NCBI RefSeq assembly: GCF_011386835.1
Contig: NC_088792.1
Coordinates: 44,444,882-44,508,881 of the forward strand
Length of the DNA stretch: 64,000 nt
Direction of reading: 5' to 3'
Origin: Chrysemys picta bellii
Lineage: Eukaryota > Chordata > Testudines > Emydidae
The notes under the pieces: model-generated
The model's database searches: none
What the model was told of the DNA's origin: nothing
Seen by the model: the letters and a program-made list of their open reading frames with translations, nothing else
Program-made: the position numbers and the translations under genes
Shown: positions 31,450 through 44,400 of the stretch, piece after piece
Numbering within the stretch: position 1 is the stretch's first letter
How the letters are laid out: each line of letters starts with the position of its first letter

Positions 31450-33965
31450 TGAAAATGGGAGACATTTGCTTTCTCTCATATTTTATTAGAGACTCTAATA
31501 TCATCACAGGTTCTCAAATCTGGATCTAGTTTAGGGTACTTTTTATTTAAGGTTTGGTCCATCCACTGTTATTATGGACCTCTTCTCCTCCAGTCATTCT
31601 CCCTTTTCTCCTAAAAATTACCCTCACTTTTCTGTATTTTATGAAGGTGGTGGCTATCCCTTCCTGATGTCTTTGGGAGTAGTCATCTGGTCATTTTCCC
31701 ATTTGATTCTTTGGGGACTTAGTAAATAGACCTTCTGCTTTCCCTAAATCCATGGATTTTCTTTGGAAAAAGGCAGGATGGCCGAGGAACTACTTGGTGA
31801 ACTCTCTGACGAGCTGGATAGAGAGAGAGGGGCAGTTTGTCACTCATGAAAACTGTAGGAAAATAAGGGCACTGTAAAATGCTAAAGGGCAATGGTTTGT
31901 CTTGCACCAGTTTTACATAGATGTGACTATTGATTTCAGTAGAATTATTCCTGATTTAAATCCATGTAAGTGAGAGGAGACTCAGATATTAAGTTTCAAC
32001 AAGGTGTGCTTAGAGAGATTGTGTCTGAATGAGCCCCAAGCTAAGCAAACCTGGCGGACTGTGAACACACATGAACTAAAAATGCCAGTTTGGGTTTGCA
32101 TGCTTCTGATAAGTTACTAGGTTCACACAACCCTGTGGTCAGCACAAGTGATTAATTGTATTTTTTCAGGGCTCTGTAGTGCTGTGTTTTACAGCAGTAA
32201 TATTCCGCCTCAGAAATCAATAGTTCAATGGCCCTAGTCTTGTCTGGGGTATCATTTATGTGAAGATGTCTATACCACATCTTTAGGGCAATTCCGGGTC
32301 CCCAAAATTGAGAACATTGTTAGACAAGCCATAACTGTGAGATATGTGCTATTTGTCTAACTGATGTGATACCCAAGTGCCTCTTGGGAGTTGTAGATTT
32401 CCTTTTAATGAAAGAACTGCTCAGTTTATCAGAGAGGATTAGAAACAAGTGGCGGATCAGGGCAAAAGCAAATAAAATGGAAAAAAAGTTGAACTAAAGA
32501 AAAGCTTTAGGAGTGTGTGAAAAAGGAAATGAACAGAGGCCATTGCTTGCGTGTTAAAGACTAAATAACATGCTAATTTTAGCAAATAGCAGCAGAGAGG
32601 GGTCAAAAATAAGATGTTTCTGATCAGGGCAGCATGTTAAGAAAAATTGTTCCATCTACCTATTTATACCACTCATCACTCCAGTATCTGGGTTGGTGGG
32701 TCTGAAGAGGTCACTGTATTTGGGACAAGGTACACTTTTCTAATTCACCTTGTCTAATAGATAGTGACAATAATGAGGCCCCGAGAAAACCATGACAAGC
32801 AGGAGAAGGGGGTTCTTTACAGAAAGACTCCAGAGAAGTCACAATTTGGATTTGGGATGAGAGATTGAGCCTAGAAGCAAGGGTTAGAAAGCTCTGGCAA
32901 TGAATTCAGATGCTAGGAAGAATTTCAGAGATGTCAATTTATAGCCTGCATAAGATCTTGCTTGACGGTAAAATAGGGTGCAAACTGTGGGACTGGGGGT
33001 GTAATTGTAGTGGAACCAAATGTAACTAGTGATCGACCCAGCCAAATTATCTGTAGTCCCAACAGCACTATTATCCATGTGCCAGCTGCAGTACTGGGTT
33101 CTGGTGCATATATGACACCCCAAAATGTCTCAAGCCTCACATACAGTTGATGCAATTAAAATGTTTTGAGGTCTTGTTACTAATAGGAGAAGTATTATTT
33201 TATTGGTTCCAACAGATATTCCCTAAACATTCCCTAACATTTACTGTTAAAAAGGCAAAAGCAAACCTAAGTCACACCTATGTAGATTTTGTTCTGTATG
33301 TAGATTTTTTAAAAGATCTTATGCTGATCCCTTTTCATCAGAGTAAAGCATTCCTATGCTATGAAACCCAAACCTGGCTTGTGGTGATGATCTCCATGTA
33401 GTCTGTAAATGTCACCAGTATCCTATTCTTATATTTTAACGATTGCTTAAAGGGCTGCATTTCACATTTTCTAAAGCACCCATTCATTGATTTGGATTTA
33501 ACAGTGTAGTCAGAAAGCTAATGTGCTGTTACAGTATGGAGTCGTAAGATGGCAGGAGACACTTATGCACACAAAGGGTTTTCTAGGCTTCTGAGAGATG
33601 AACAGCACACATCCAATCCAAAATCTATATGCTCTTAATTTAATAACACTTCTAACATACCTGGCATATTTAAAACTCAGTAATTATATGTACAATGTAC
33701 AGGTGCTGTTTTACGCAGCTGACCATTATTGTTTTAAAGTTGTTATGGACTAGTTAAAATATGTAAAGATTACTATAGAAAAATAAATATACTTACACAT
33801 TACGATTTCTGTTAAAGTGTTCTGATAATAAATAGTTAAAATAATTCTGCCCAAGGACAACAGGATATGAAATCATTCCAGCTCAGACAGGAAAAATATG
33901 TCCTGTTAGATGGCAGTTCCACCACCTGGGGCCATTGCAAAGACTTGAAAAAACGTTTACAGGAA
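31450..33965. other. Intergenic, nothing recognised
   Basis: There is no recognisable gene. The small open frames are unsupported. Confidence 0.4.
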
Positions 33966-33969
33966 ACAT

Positions 33970-34145
33970 CCCTGGACCATTCCCTATCAGTCAAAGGGCT
34001 TTGGATCAATCCTTTAGTGCTGCCTGCACCCACATTACTTTTCACCATCCCCAACACTAAACAAGATGTCATTATTTATTGGGTTGACCACATCAGATTC
34101 TGGGGCTTTACTCCTTTAGTCTCATTCCAGCTGGAGTAATGCAAA
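33970..34145 (-). repeat. Second, uninterrupted copy of the repeat at 27048
   Basis: On the minus strand it runs CATTACTCCAGCTGGAATGA through GACATCTTGTTTAGTGTTGG and GGCAGCACTAAAGGATTG to GATCCAAAGCCCTTTGACTG. It lacks the LTR and thus shows the empty-site arrangement. Confidence 0.75.
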
Positions 34146-34189
34146 AGAACTCAGACTAAAGAGAAAATTGCAGACTACAGCTACGAAAC

Positions 34190-34466
34190 ATCACAGGACT
34201 TGTTTACATGCGGAAAAAGGCCACAGTAGGTAATGTGAGGGAGGTACTCTGCACTAACTCCCCATGTGGACACGCTTACTGACCATTGAGAGTGCCTTTG
34301 TGTGCAGTGGTTTAGTGCACTTTGGAAGCACATTAAGTTAAACTACTCAAGCACACTTGTAGCGTGCCGTAAGAACATTCACAGGACGGGGCAGTAAGTT
34401 AGGGTGTGAATTTAAAGCATACTAGCAACTCTGGACTAACTTCCTCATATAGACAAACCCTTAGTA
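34190..34466. mobile_element. DNA transposon relic with GACTTGTTTACATG-type inverted ends
   Basis: The left end AGGACTTGTTTACATGCGGA is the imperfect complement of the right end TTCCTCATATAGACAAACCC. It is non-coding. The terminal motif resembles the Harbinger-like ends in this window, but the family is uncertain. Confidence 0.5.
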
Positions 34467-34632
34467 AAAATATGTCTCACTTTAAATAAATGGAATCATT
34501 TTAGTTCATATACTAGTCACGAAACAAATTTGATATCAATCTTTACAGAAAGGGCCCCCTACCCTCAGTCTCCCCATGAAGCAAAGTGTCTATTCCATGG
34601 TCTTACTTCATTTGGTGGTACTATTTAGCCCG

Positions 34633-35403
34633 TGTGATGAAGTGGGAATTTTTTGTAATATTTTAATGAAGCCTATATGTGCCTATATGCTGCATTGTGA
34701 CCTAGTGGGTGAAAAGGGACTGTTTGTTCCTGGGGCAAGCTAAGACACGGGTGCAAAGGGTGACTCATTTTCTGGAGCCTTAGACCCCATATCAATGGAG
34801 CTCTTGAGAAGACAATGTCAAATCCAATTGCCTGGACCTGGACACCTAGGAATCAACAATCCAGAGAGAGCTATGGACTTCAAGCTGCATCTCTCCAGCT
34901 TGGAGACAAAGAACTGGGGTGAGGTGGAATTTAAGGGTCAGCTTTGGGAAGCAGTCGGGGGCACATCTAGGAGTCTGACATAGGAAATCAGACAGAGGGA
35001 CAGACAGAGCTTGAATAATGGGAGCTCACTGCAGCTTCACTGGGCTCTGGCTACCCAGAATGGACTGTTCTATAACCTTCATTTCTCTATGCTAACCGAA
35101 GTCTTCCTATGCTGTGTTCCAGTCAGCTAATAAACCCTACTGTTTCACAATGCTGGTGGAGTGTGACTGCAGGTGGTTGCGGAGGTGCATTGTTCCTTAA
35201 GATTGTACAAGTCTCCCTCAGGGGCCTGCCTCAGTGGGACTTGCTGAACGGCGCTCATGATGTGAAACAGGAGTGCTGAAGGCTCAGAGATCCAGTCTAA
35301 GGAGGCAATGAAGCTGCGCAGTTTACCCTGAAGAAAGAGTGGGGTCCTCCCAGAGACTGTTCCAAAGCTGGGGTTATAGCACTGATCCTGTGGATCTGTG
35401 ACA
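34633..35403 (+). mobile_element. Solo LTR-like element, 771 bp
   Basis: It starts TGTGATGAAGTGGGAATT and ends GGATCTGTGACA. The flanks are GCCCG (34628-34632) and GCCCT (35404-35408), 4 of 5 equal. An AATAAA near 35131 could be the LTR poly(A) signal. No viral genes are present. Confidence 0.75.
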
Positions 35404-35560
35404 GCCCTTACTGAGTATAAAGATTATATGAAATCCTGCAGCTGTAGTTTTGTACTAAGAGGGACTACTTTGCAGTGGGAATTTTGCCTGAGTAAAAGAC
35501 TACAGGATTTGGCCTTGTATTCAGTACCCTGACACAAAGAACCCTGTACATAGAACCCTG

Positions 35561-35971
35561 CATAGGCGCTGACTACGTGGGTGCTTCGGGGCTGGAGCAC
35601 CCAGGGGGAAAAAATGGTGGGTGCTGAGCACCTACTGGCAGTCGCCCTATCAGGGCTTCCCCCTCCCCCCAGCGCCTCCTGCCCGCCGGTGGCCCCGCCA
35701 ATCAGCGCTTCTCCCTCCCTCCCTGCACCTCCCACCCACCGCAATCAGCTGTTTTGCGGCATGCAGGAGGCTGGGAGGAAGTGGGGAGGAGTGAGGATGC
35801 GGTGCGCTTGGAGGAGGGAGGCGGAATGGGGCAGGAAGAGGGGGGCAGGGGTGGAGCGGGGTTGGAAAGAGGTGGGGTGCGGCCTTCAGGGAAAGGGTGG
35901 AGGGGGTGCGGGGTTTGGGGCAAAGCCAGGGGTTGAGCACCCTCTGGCACAATGAAAAGTTGGCGTCTGTG
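35561..35971. mobile_element. GC-rich hAT MITE, 411 bp, perfect 8-bp TSD
   Basis: The ends are CATAGGCGCTGACTACG and AAAAGTTGGCGTCTGTG. Both flanks are GAACCCTG (35553-35560 and 35972-35979). The body is purine-rich to the right (35760-35940). Open frames in it are not genes. Confidence 0.93.
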
Positions 35972-35979
35972 GAACCCTG

Positions 35980-37330
35980 TTCCCTAAAACAAGGGGCAAT
36001 GAAGTACACACTATATTTGTATTTGATAAATCAGAGCTACTGGACTTTTGTTACTTGGCTCTCATTGATGAAGTTTATACTCTAGCCCAGAGATAATTTT
36101 CTAGGAGTTTTGCAGTGACAGGTAGAAAGGGGAATTCCTGAAACTGCACCTATATTTGCAGAGCTCTTAACAGTAATTTCCTGAAGTTACAAGCCACACA
36201 AGCAATTGGTCTATCTTGGAAATATTTCTGTTCTCTGTTAGTCTGAAATAACTCTGTTGACACAGGTGTTACTGAAGGCAGAATTTGCCCCTAGACGGCA
36301 AGTTTGTAAGATTTCTACTTATTCATTACTTTTTTATTTTCAGCTTTTCTTCTCCCCACAGCCAGCCACTTTACTCTTGGAGTGTGAGAGGGTTGAATTT
36401 TAAGGATAATCTTGTCTGTGTTTTTACTTAGCCGAAAGGACATTGCGCTAGGACTGTGACCTTTGCACTTTCTTCAGTCAATAATTTCTTAACATTAATT
36501 TGAAACAACTTTAAATAGACCCTCTATGGACCCCCACCTATCAGTTAAAAGGGGAAAGAAAACTTCTTAATTGCACCAATGGTACATATAGCTTAATACA
36601 CCTTGAGGTATGAAGTTTGCACCAGTGACTAGTGGATGTAGTTAGCAGGTGGATAACACTGGTGTTAGACTAGACATAAGGAATCTGGCTGGGCCAGTCA
36701 CTGGTACATTTGTCTCGTTTATCATTCCACCATCAGTCCTACACTTTTTTAGGAATCAAGTACATGCTACGTACTTTTTTCTTTATGGTGGTTGTACTGG
36801 AGTAAAATTACTTCCATATTGTGAAGGTTTTAGAAAGTGTCAGATAATGATTGTTTGTTTGTTCTGGCCTGGTTGATAGTACCCATTTGAAATTTCAATT
36901 AGTCATTTAATGATTACAGTTACCCATTTGTATGTGTTTATCTTGTCACTGAAACAGTGGTGAGAAGACAGAAGAGTTGGTGAGCAAGTCTGTTCCTATT
37001 AAAACCTATTATTCATTCTTTTCTTCCCCCTCCCACTGCAAAGAGGTCTGGTGGTTTCTCTAGTCACCCCAATTCTAGCACAAAGTCATCATTCACCATC
37101 TGCTCCCTGTTTATCAGCAGCATGGTCACTCACAGGTGACTTGGTGGCTAAGCATAAATCTATAGAACACTTACAGTCCTTCTGCGTTACAGGATCCCCA
37201 AAATGACTCTCAGAAATCAATTATTTTAAGGATTTGCTTCATTGTCACTGCAATATGCACAGCATAACTGCTGCTGAGGAACAGTTGGTCATAGTGAACC
37301 CCAGGATTTTGGAAAGCAAAAGACCTCATC
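35980..37330. other. Intergenic, nothing recognised
   Basis: This is downstream flank of STEAP4 with no gene or classified repeat. Confidence 0.4.
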
Positions 37331-37336
37331 TTTATT
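37331..37336 (-). terminator. Candidate STEAP4 poly(A) signal
   Basis: The complement reads AATAAA, 877 bases beyond the STEAP4 stop codon, and is the best-placed signal in a stretch with few alternatives. A second AATAAA complement near 38033 lies inside a repeat. The assignment is by position only. Confidence 0.35.
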
Positions 37337-37827
37337 GAACTTATAACACAATAAAACAGCATATTACATCAGTCATTATAACTCATTACAAGCATAGACT
37401 AAACAAATTTGGCCACAAATTCATATTAAGCAAAATGACTAATTGATTTAACTTGAGAATGCAGCATAATCACAGTCTCCATCGCTGGTCTCTCTTCATT
37501 TGCACTAGATGGAGAAGCACACATCTGTAACCACCATAACCAAGGTCTGTCTTTTCCTGATACCACTTTCCTTACCAAATGATTTTTGGAAAGTCTCTTT
37601 CTTCCCCACTTCCCAGCAGCCTGATGCCTGAGTTTGCAGTAGTCCAGTGGGACCACTGGCCCAACCACTTCCAACAATAAAATTTCTGTACACAAACCAA
37701 ACAAACCTTGGCCCGTTATCTTTAAGGTATACATAGGGTGTAGCTATAGACCTCGACTGAAACAGAGGTTAATGGAGAGCAAGCAAAGCCATCAAAGAGC
37801 TGAGCTCCTCTTTGCCTATGGTCCAGG

Positions 37828-38055
37828 CAGGGCCAGCCTAACAATTGGTGGTGCCCTATCCGGAGTGGGATTCCATACTAATAGAAGGAGGGAAATCAGG
37901 CAGAGTTTCTTCCCGCTGTCTTGATGCCAGGAGAGTGGGAAGGGGCAGACTAGCGGTGAGTTTATAGTATGAATGAGAGGGAGATGAAGCCAGCTCAAGG
38001 GTCACAGAGCATTCCCAGTGGCTTCTGGCTTTATTTGTGTTTAAGGTTGGCCCTG
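37828..38055. mobile_element. hAT-like MITE in the probable STEAP4 3' UTR
   Basis: The ends are CAGGGCCAGCCTAACA and TTAAGGTTGGCCCTG (inverted, imperfect). The flanks share only GGTC (GGTCCAGG against GGTCATTT), so the duplication is weak. It lies 158 bases downstream of the stop codon. Confidence 0.55.
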
Positions 38056-38212
38056 GGTCATTTTTTCTATCGATAAATTGCTCAGGCCTGGCAAAGTTTC
38101 CTCCTTTTTGCCTTTTCCTGCACATAAAACTGGGAAAGGACATTACTTTAATATAAAAGTTTAAATTTTTGAGACATTGCAATGATATACAGATTGGGTG
38201 TTTACTACGTGA

Positions 38213-38482
38213 TTATACTGCTGACTTGCTATCATTGTAGTATGATTGTTTTGAATCTTTGGAGTTCCTCTCCCAGCCCTGTCGAATTTGTGTGAGTGGT
38301 CGGTCTATACACGGGAATATCAGAACAAATTTAATGACCAGGACAATGCAAGGAACAATGAGAGAAAGCATATATGCTGCAGGAAGATACCATCTATACA
38401 TTGAAGGGTACAAGAATCTCTTCCCACCGTAGACCAGTGTATGTGCAGTGCACAAAATCAGTGTCACGTATCCCAGTTTGGA
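38213..38482 (-). CDS. STEAP4: STEAP4 last coding exon
   Basis: This exon has 89 codons plus TAA at 38215-38213 (complement). [20 protein letters not shown] carries the second heme ligand His397, and [10 protein letters not shown] is the usual end of the protein. Here the frame continues through [14 protein letters not shown], a polar extension not in the human protein. Confidence 0.95.
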   Translation of the reverse strand, partial: SKLGYVTLILCTAHTLVYGGKRFLYPSMYRWYLPAAYMLSLIVPCIVLVIKFVLIFPCIDRPLTQIRQGWERNSKDSKQSYYNDSKSAV

Positions 38483-41400
38483 CTATTGGGAGAGAAAAAA
38501 AGAGCATCGGTTAAGATTGTAAAATAAACTTTACAGTAAACACTATTTATAAACTATATAAACTATTGGGATATAACCAAAATTGGAAATGAACTGAGAC
38601 TGTTTAGGTGAAATTGTTTTATATTCTTAACCAAAGCTTTTTACTTCTCAAAATGTTTGCTTGGCAATTCTGATAATTTTTACCAGGTCACACCTACGTC
38701 CATCTGGTTGTAATTTTCATGAAAATTGGTGAAAATTAATCCAGAAGCCCTAGCTCTTTAGAGGCCATAGTGATAGTCCAACAAGAGTTTTCATATAATT
38801 TGGGTTTCTTCAATACACCAAAGCTTTCTTGACAGTAGACTCCCCACCCCCAGCCCCCGTAGCCCAGAATGGGTGCATTGAAGCCAACCAGTGGCTGCAA
38901 TGCTTCCTATGAACCAAGTGCTAACAGTTATCAGTGTTGCACTGTCACCAGGGTTGTACTCTTTATACCCACATGATATTATGTGCCATGGGTTTACCAG
39001 TTTTGCTTGCACATGAGCTGGACCTTAGAACAGGTGACTCACTAGAGGAAAGGCAGGCTCCCTATAGGTGTCCAACATGGAGTGGGGAGGCAGGATTTGT
39101 AGCAGCAGGGATGGCTGCTAATGCAGCCAAACAAGCTGTGACATGCCCCACTGGCTCTCTGATATCTGGTGAGGTAGGACTAGCAGTGTGGATGGCCCAC
39201 ATCTTTGGGACTAGCAGTGTCAGGACGAGTGAGCAGTAGGGGTAGATAATGCGGTCAAGTGCCGGATGAGTGCCATTGACAGACTTACAGAATTCAAACA
39301 CAGAGAGCGGGAAAGGGTCAAAGATGGAGTAGAGGCATAAAGGGGCTGAAGAGGAGGAAGAGGAGGCAGAAAGAACAAGTGCACATGAGCAGAGGCAATT
39401 TCAGCCTGGCTAAGGTTGGCACTTGATGGCATTATACAAAATAAAATGTTGATACTTTGTGCTCAAAAAAGTTCTCCATCGCTGACCACCTCAGTGGACT
39501 AACCATTTTACAATTTATATAATGAAACCGTTTTGTAGCCTTAAATTCTTTTCCATAAATGGAGCATAAACTTCTCATCTGACTAGGATGCTATAAAGGT
39601 GCAGGCAGTCGATGAGCACCCCTTTGCAGCCCAGCGTGACGCTGCTGGAGTGCCCCACCTAGATTGCCCCCAGCAGAGCAGCAGTAGATTTCAGTTTAAC
39701 AGCCCAGGCAAGAAGAAGCAAACATTTTTTTAAAACAAAATACCATATCCCCTTTTAAAAAGGCTTCAGCCCAGGAACCATTACAACCAATAGCTCGTCA
39801 GGCCCTGGTTCAAGCTGCCCAAATTCCACACCCCAAGTCTCTGAATCAGTTCCAAGTCTCTCTCCTAGTGCCTATAAGAGCAACTGTCATTCACTTCAGC
39901 CTACCTGACACCCTGTGCTTCCTGTTCCTTTTATAAAACTCAACCCTGCCAGGGCCTCTTTGATTATTCCCAGGCTTTCGGCTCCAGCCTGTCCCCTTAA
40001 AGGAACAGTACCTTTTAATCACACACTGCATTCCTTTACAGATGTACACTAGCACCAGTACTACTACAAATATGTAAGTCTGGATTTTCAAACCCCGGGA
40101 CCTATGATGTCCAATTGCTGTGTTTGAAAATGAGGTAAATGCGGCAATGAAATATGAGCTAACTCTCTCATCCTCACCCATATGAACATATTTTTGGCTA
40201 ATACTTCTGATTTTCAGCCAATCTCTTGTTCTGGGGGATGGGGCATGTTTTGCACAATTCCTTTTAAGAGATGCTTATGGTCTCACAAAGATGAGGAGGG
40301 AAGGCTGTGTTGCTTATATGGAGAGTCTAAAGAAAAGCTACCTCCTGCCAGACAGAGTGCATCATTTTATGACAATCACTTAGAAAATCACCACATTTTT
40401 CCAGTGTTGCGAGGAGGAAATGGATTGTTAATATTGACTTTTCATTTACGAAACGTCAAAAAGTGGCAGTATAGTTGCTTGTATGTTGTCTGAATATTGT
40501 TGGCACTTCACAGTGACAATAACTGTCAATTTATTTAACACAGTGAATTTCCAGACTAATGCTAACTGAAATTTCAACCTGGAGTAAATACTTTGAGTCA
40601 AAATAATTAGTGAAAGAACATGGGTTTTTAATCAGTGGCTGAATATTTCAGGGGTTTACTCAATGTAACTGATCACTCTGTTTTGTACAACCATCTTCTG
40701 AAAGCAACAAATTTGTCATTGCAACTTCTCATTTGTTGTTTGGAAGTTCAGGGTTTTTTTTTTACTTTATATAAGTGGTGACCGCAGTGCCACCATCATG
40801 AGCTACCAGGGAAACATGAAAGTTGACAGAAGAGTGCAGGGAATATAGCAGAGAGAAAGGACATGAACTCAGTTTTTTAGTTGAAAGAAGGTATATTTCT
40901 CACCTGTACAAATCGAAATTCTCTCCAGTTGACGCTGTTGCTGACAGAGGGCAAGGAAGTTATTCCCAGCAAGACAAACAGAAAAAATCCCAGGATGCCT
41001 AAAGCCACGTAAGAGTCACTAATCCAGCCATTAGTGTTGTTAAATGGATCTGTTCTGTTGTCCTTTATCTGAAGAAAAATATCACATATACTTTAATAGT
41101 GCAGTAGCTGCATCTCCAATGGACAGAAAAATGCCCTTTAACATGAGGTTTCCTTTAAGGTGAACTGAAAAGGTTTTTGTAAATAGATTAAAACAATCTG
41201 AAACAGCAGACCAGCTTGTCTCCTGAACAGAGCGGGGTGTTCTGAACTGCCAGCATGCCGGGCCTTCCATAGCATGTGCCACTCAGAGGCAGCAGATACA
41301 GTGTTGCATTCAGCCACGGCCGGCGCTTCCATTTAGGCGACCTAGGCGGTCGCCTCGGGCAACAGGATTTGGGAGGTGGCATTTTGCCGCCCTTGGCTGC

Positions 41401-44400
41401 AATTCTGCGGCGGGGAGTCCTTCCGCGCTCCGGGTCTTCGGCGGCAGTTCTGCGGCGGGTCCTTCACTCGCTCCAGGACCCACCGCCGAAGTGTCCCGAA
41501 GACCGAGAGCGCGGAAGGACCCCCGCCTAGGGCGGCAAAAACCCTGGCGCTGCTCCTGCATACAGCCTTAGTGTAGCATTAATAAAGCTTTGTAATGTGA
41601 GCATACATTTTGATGACTGCGGGGATGTGGTTATTTTTAAAAATAAGGCCTGGCTTTCTGCATGTCAGTAAATGTGCCACTCTCAAAGAGATATGCAGAA
41701 ATATGGAACATGTACCTCAAAATTATTTATAATTAATATTTTTCTGCACCTGTTGTTAACCACTACACTAGCCAGAAGGAAGATTGAGATCAGAAGTCCC
41801 CCATTTAACCACAGCACCAGTGATCTTTGGAAATACAGATGTCTAGAGGAAACACCAACCATACAAAGAAATTCAATAGCATAAAATCAATACAAATATG
41901 ACTTTTGACATGAAATTCTGAAACTCAACCTACAAAACAGTAGCATACATAAGTGGGGTTGGGGGGAGCAATGAACAGAAACTTACCTGAGATATGACGT
42001 AACCATTTAATCTCCATCTTACATAATAGCGAATAGGGATAACAAGCGTATACAAAACATGTAGAAAAGCAAAAACCAAGGCTACTAATCCAAGCTGTTT
42101 CCTACAAAGCATCCATTTGTCCAGCCAGTCTGGGAAACGACTGTATTTTGTACCTCTGTGTAACTGGAGAATTGCAGCAATTATGCCGGGAAGGTAAACC
42201 AAAGCAAGAAGGATGAGTGCCACTATGGGGCAGACTCGATTTGGAATGCTAATTGCAATAAAAAATGATAAGTCTTTGTTTTCATGTATGTAGGGGTAGA
42301 TTACATCACGAATCAAACTGTAGAAGAAAAAAAATGCACTTAGGCCAATAGCCAAGTAGATGGGAAACTTCCACATTGGAAAGAGTTGCAGTGGGTAATT
42401 TTCTATCTCTTTGGCTGCCAAGAGAGAGCCTTGATCCAATGGTGTAAGACCAAGAGTCCGAACAATATCCATCACCATTTGTTTGGCTTTGTTGTCATCT
42501 CCACAGACAAACACCTGCAACAAAAAGAATGGGCTTTATTTTGATAAATCTTTGGGACAGTCTTTACTATTGACCTGTATGGGTATAAAATAAGACCTTA
42601 AAGTTGATTGTATTTCCAAACTTTCTAGAAATCATTGGCTTTCTTGCCAGTCTTTGATGCAAGGGTCAAACAATAACATGCTCCGCTACTGAGAATCAGA
42701 ATCAGAAGTAAAACCTTTTCATTGGGGAGGTGGAAGGTTTAAAGTGAAACAATCATATATATGAAAATAGCACAATATAATACATTTAATGATATTTAGC
42801 GCGAACTGTTGGATTTTAGCACACGCTTTGGAAGACAACTCTGTCAAGCAATTTATAAACACAATTGCATCTTACTGGTAAAGGGTTCTCGGGGATTTTA
42901 TATAAATGGTCACAATTTTCCATTTTTGCACCACACATATAAAGCAGTGATTCCCAAGGGTCCCAGAGCAATCAGGATACAGGTAATAGGAATATAGATC
43001 ACCTGTCATTAAAATAAATATTTCTCTTCAAGGATTCTGAGAACAATGTAGAGGGAGCCTCTCTCATATGGGTATGCAGGGTAATAGAAAAGTGTACCCT
43101 CACCAGCCAATTACCATGTGCACAGGGCAGCCAGAAGGATGGTGGGAGGAAGGAGGGTGTTTTGGGAAAGACGATACTCATCTTGGAGTCTGGAGAAAAA
43201 AAGCAACCTGTTCTCATTCAGACCCACAATAATGGGGATTTTTGGAGCTTCTGACCATAGTGCAGCCTGAAGGGAGCTATATCTGTGCAGAGATCAGCCT
43301 GGACAGGAGTACAAGGCACCAGATCCTTGGCTTTGCCCTGGCAGCACAAAGCAGGTTTAATGATGGCTTAAGTGACCAGTTGAGACAGCACACGGCGTAA
43401 GGGAACTCTGATGGTTCCTGGCTGCCAGAGCAGTCCCTTGGGGACAGTTGCACCTGGAGCAGCTTAAAGTAACCCCTGAAGTTGCAATAAGCTGTTTCTC
43501 AGGCCTAGCCCAGCACACAGTGGACCAAGGGTCAGAGAACCATGAAGACGGCTAACAAACTTCATAGTTCCTCCAGCCATCCCAAGCTGCCTAAGTATCA
43601 AAATCTCCATGCCCTTCTTGCTCCCTGCCCATCCCCACAACACTTCTGAACTCTGGATAAGTCCAATCTTGCTTCTGAACTCTGTGGGAAGGGACATATC
43701 TGCTTCCACGCTTATCCACTACCTGAAAGTAGCCCCAATGGAAGTGTGATTTACACAACTTGATATTTCTTCTCCACCCTACATTCCTTTCTGTCTCAGT
43801 TCTCCTCCTGCTTTGTCCAAGTTCCCTCATTATGCTTCTTCCTCTTTTCTTTCCCTCTTCTCTTGATCCTTTGGCTCTTTCTTCTCAATTCCTTTCCTTA
43901 GTCTTTCCTATCTTCAGCTTCCTACAACCCTCATTTCATCCTGGTGGTCTCCCTCTTTTTGAAGTTGCTCTTGCTTACTTTTGTAACTTACAAACATTTT
44001 TAGATGATTTTAAAATCCTCCCAACACTGTAGATGCATAACAGCAGTTCCCTTCTCTGATCTCTGTTAACATCTTCCTGCAGTTTGGGGGTGAGGGACAG
44101 GTGCTTAACGATCAAAAGGCAGGGAAAATCAATGTTTTTTAAATGTTGGGGATAGAGATTTATTTCTAGGCTAAGATCAAACAATCATATTTGAGCATGA
44201 AAGGATTTTTTTTAGCTTAGTTATTTGACTGAACACAGGGGATCATAATGAAAGTTGCATCTGAACCTTGTCTGATATTTTTCTCCTTATTTACATGTAT
44301 TTTGCTGTACTGTTCAGAAATTGCCATATGATATAATTTACAAGAAGCTCTTGTTCTTTCATCTTACCTGTCTGCTTGCATCCAACGTGCCTGACTGCAA

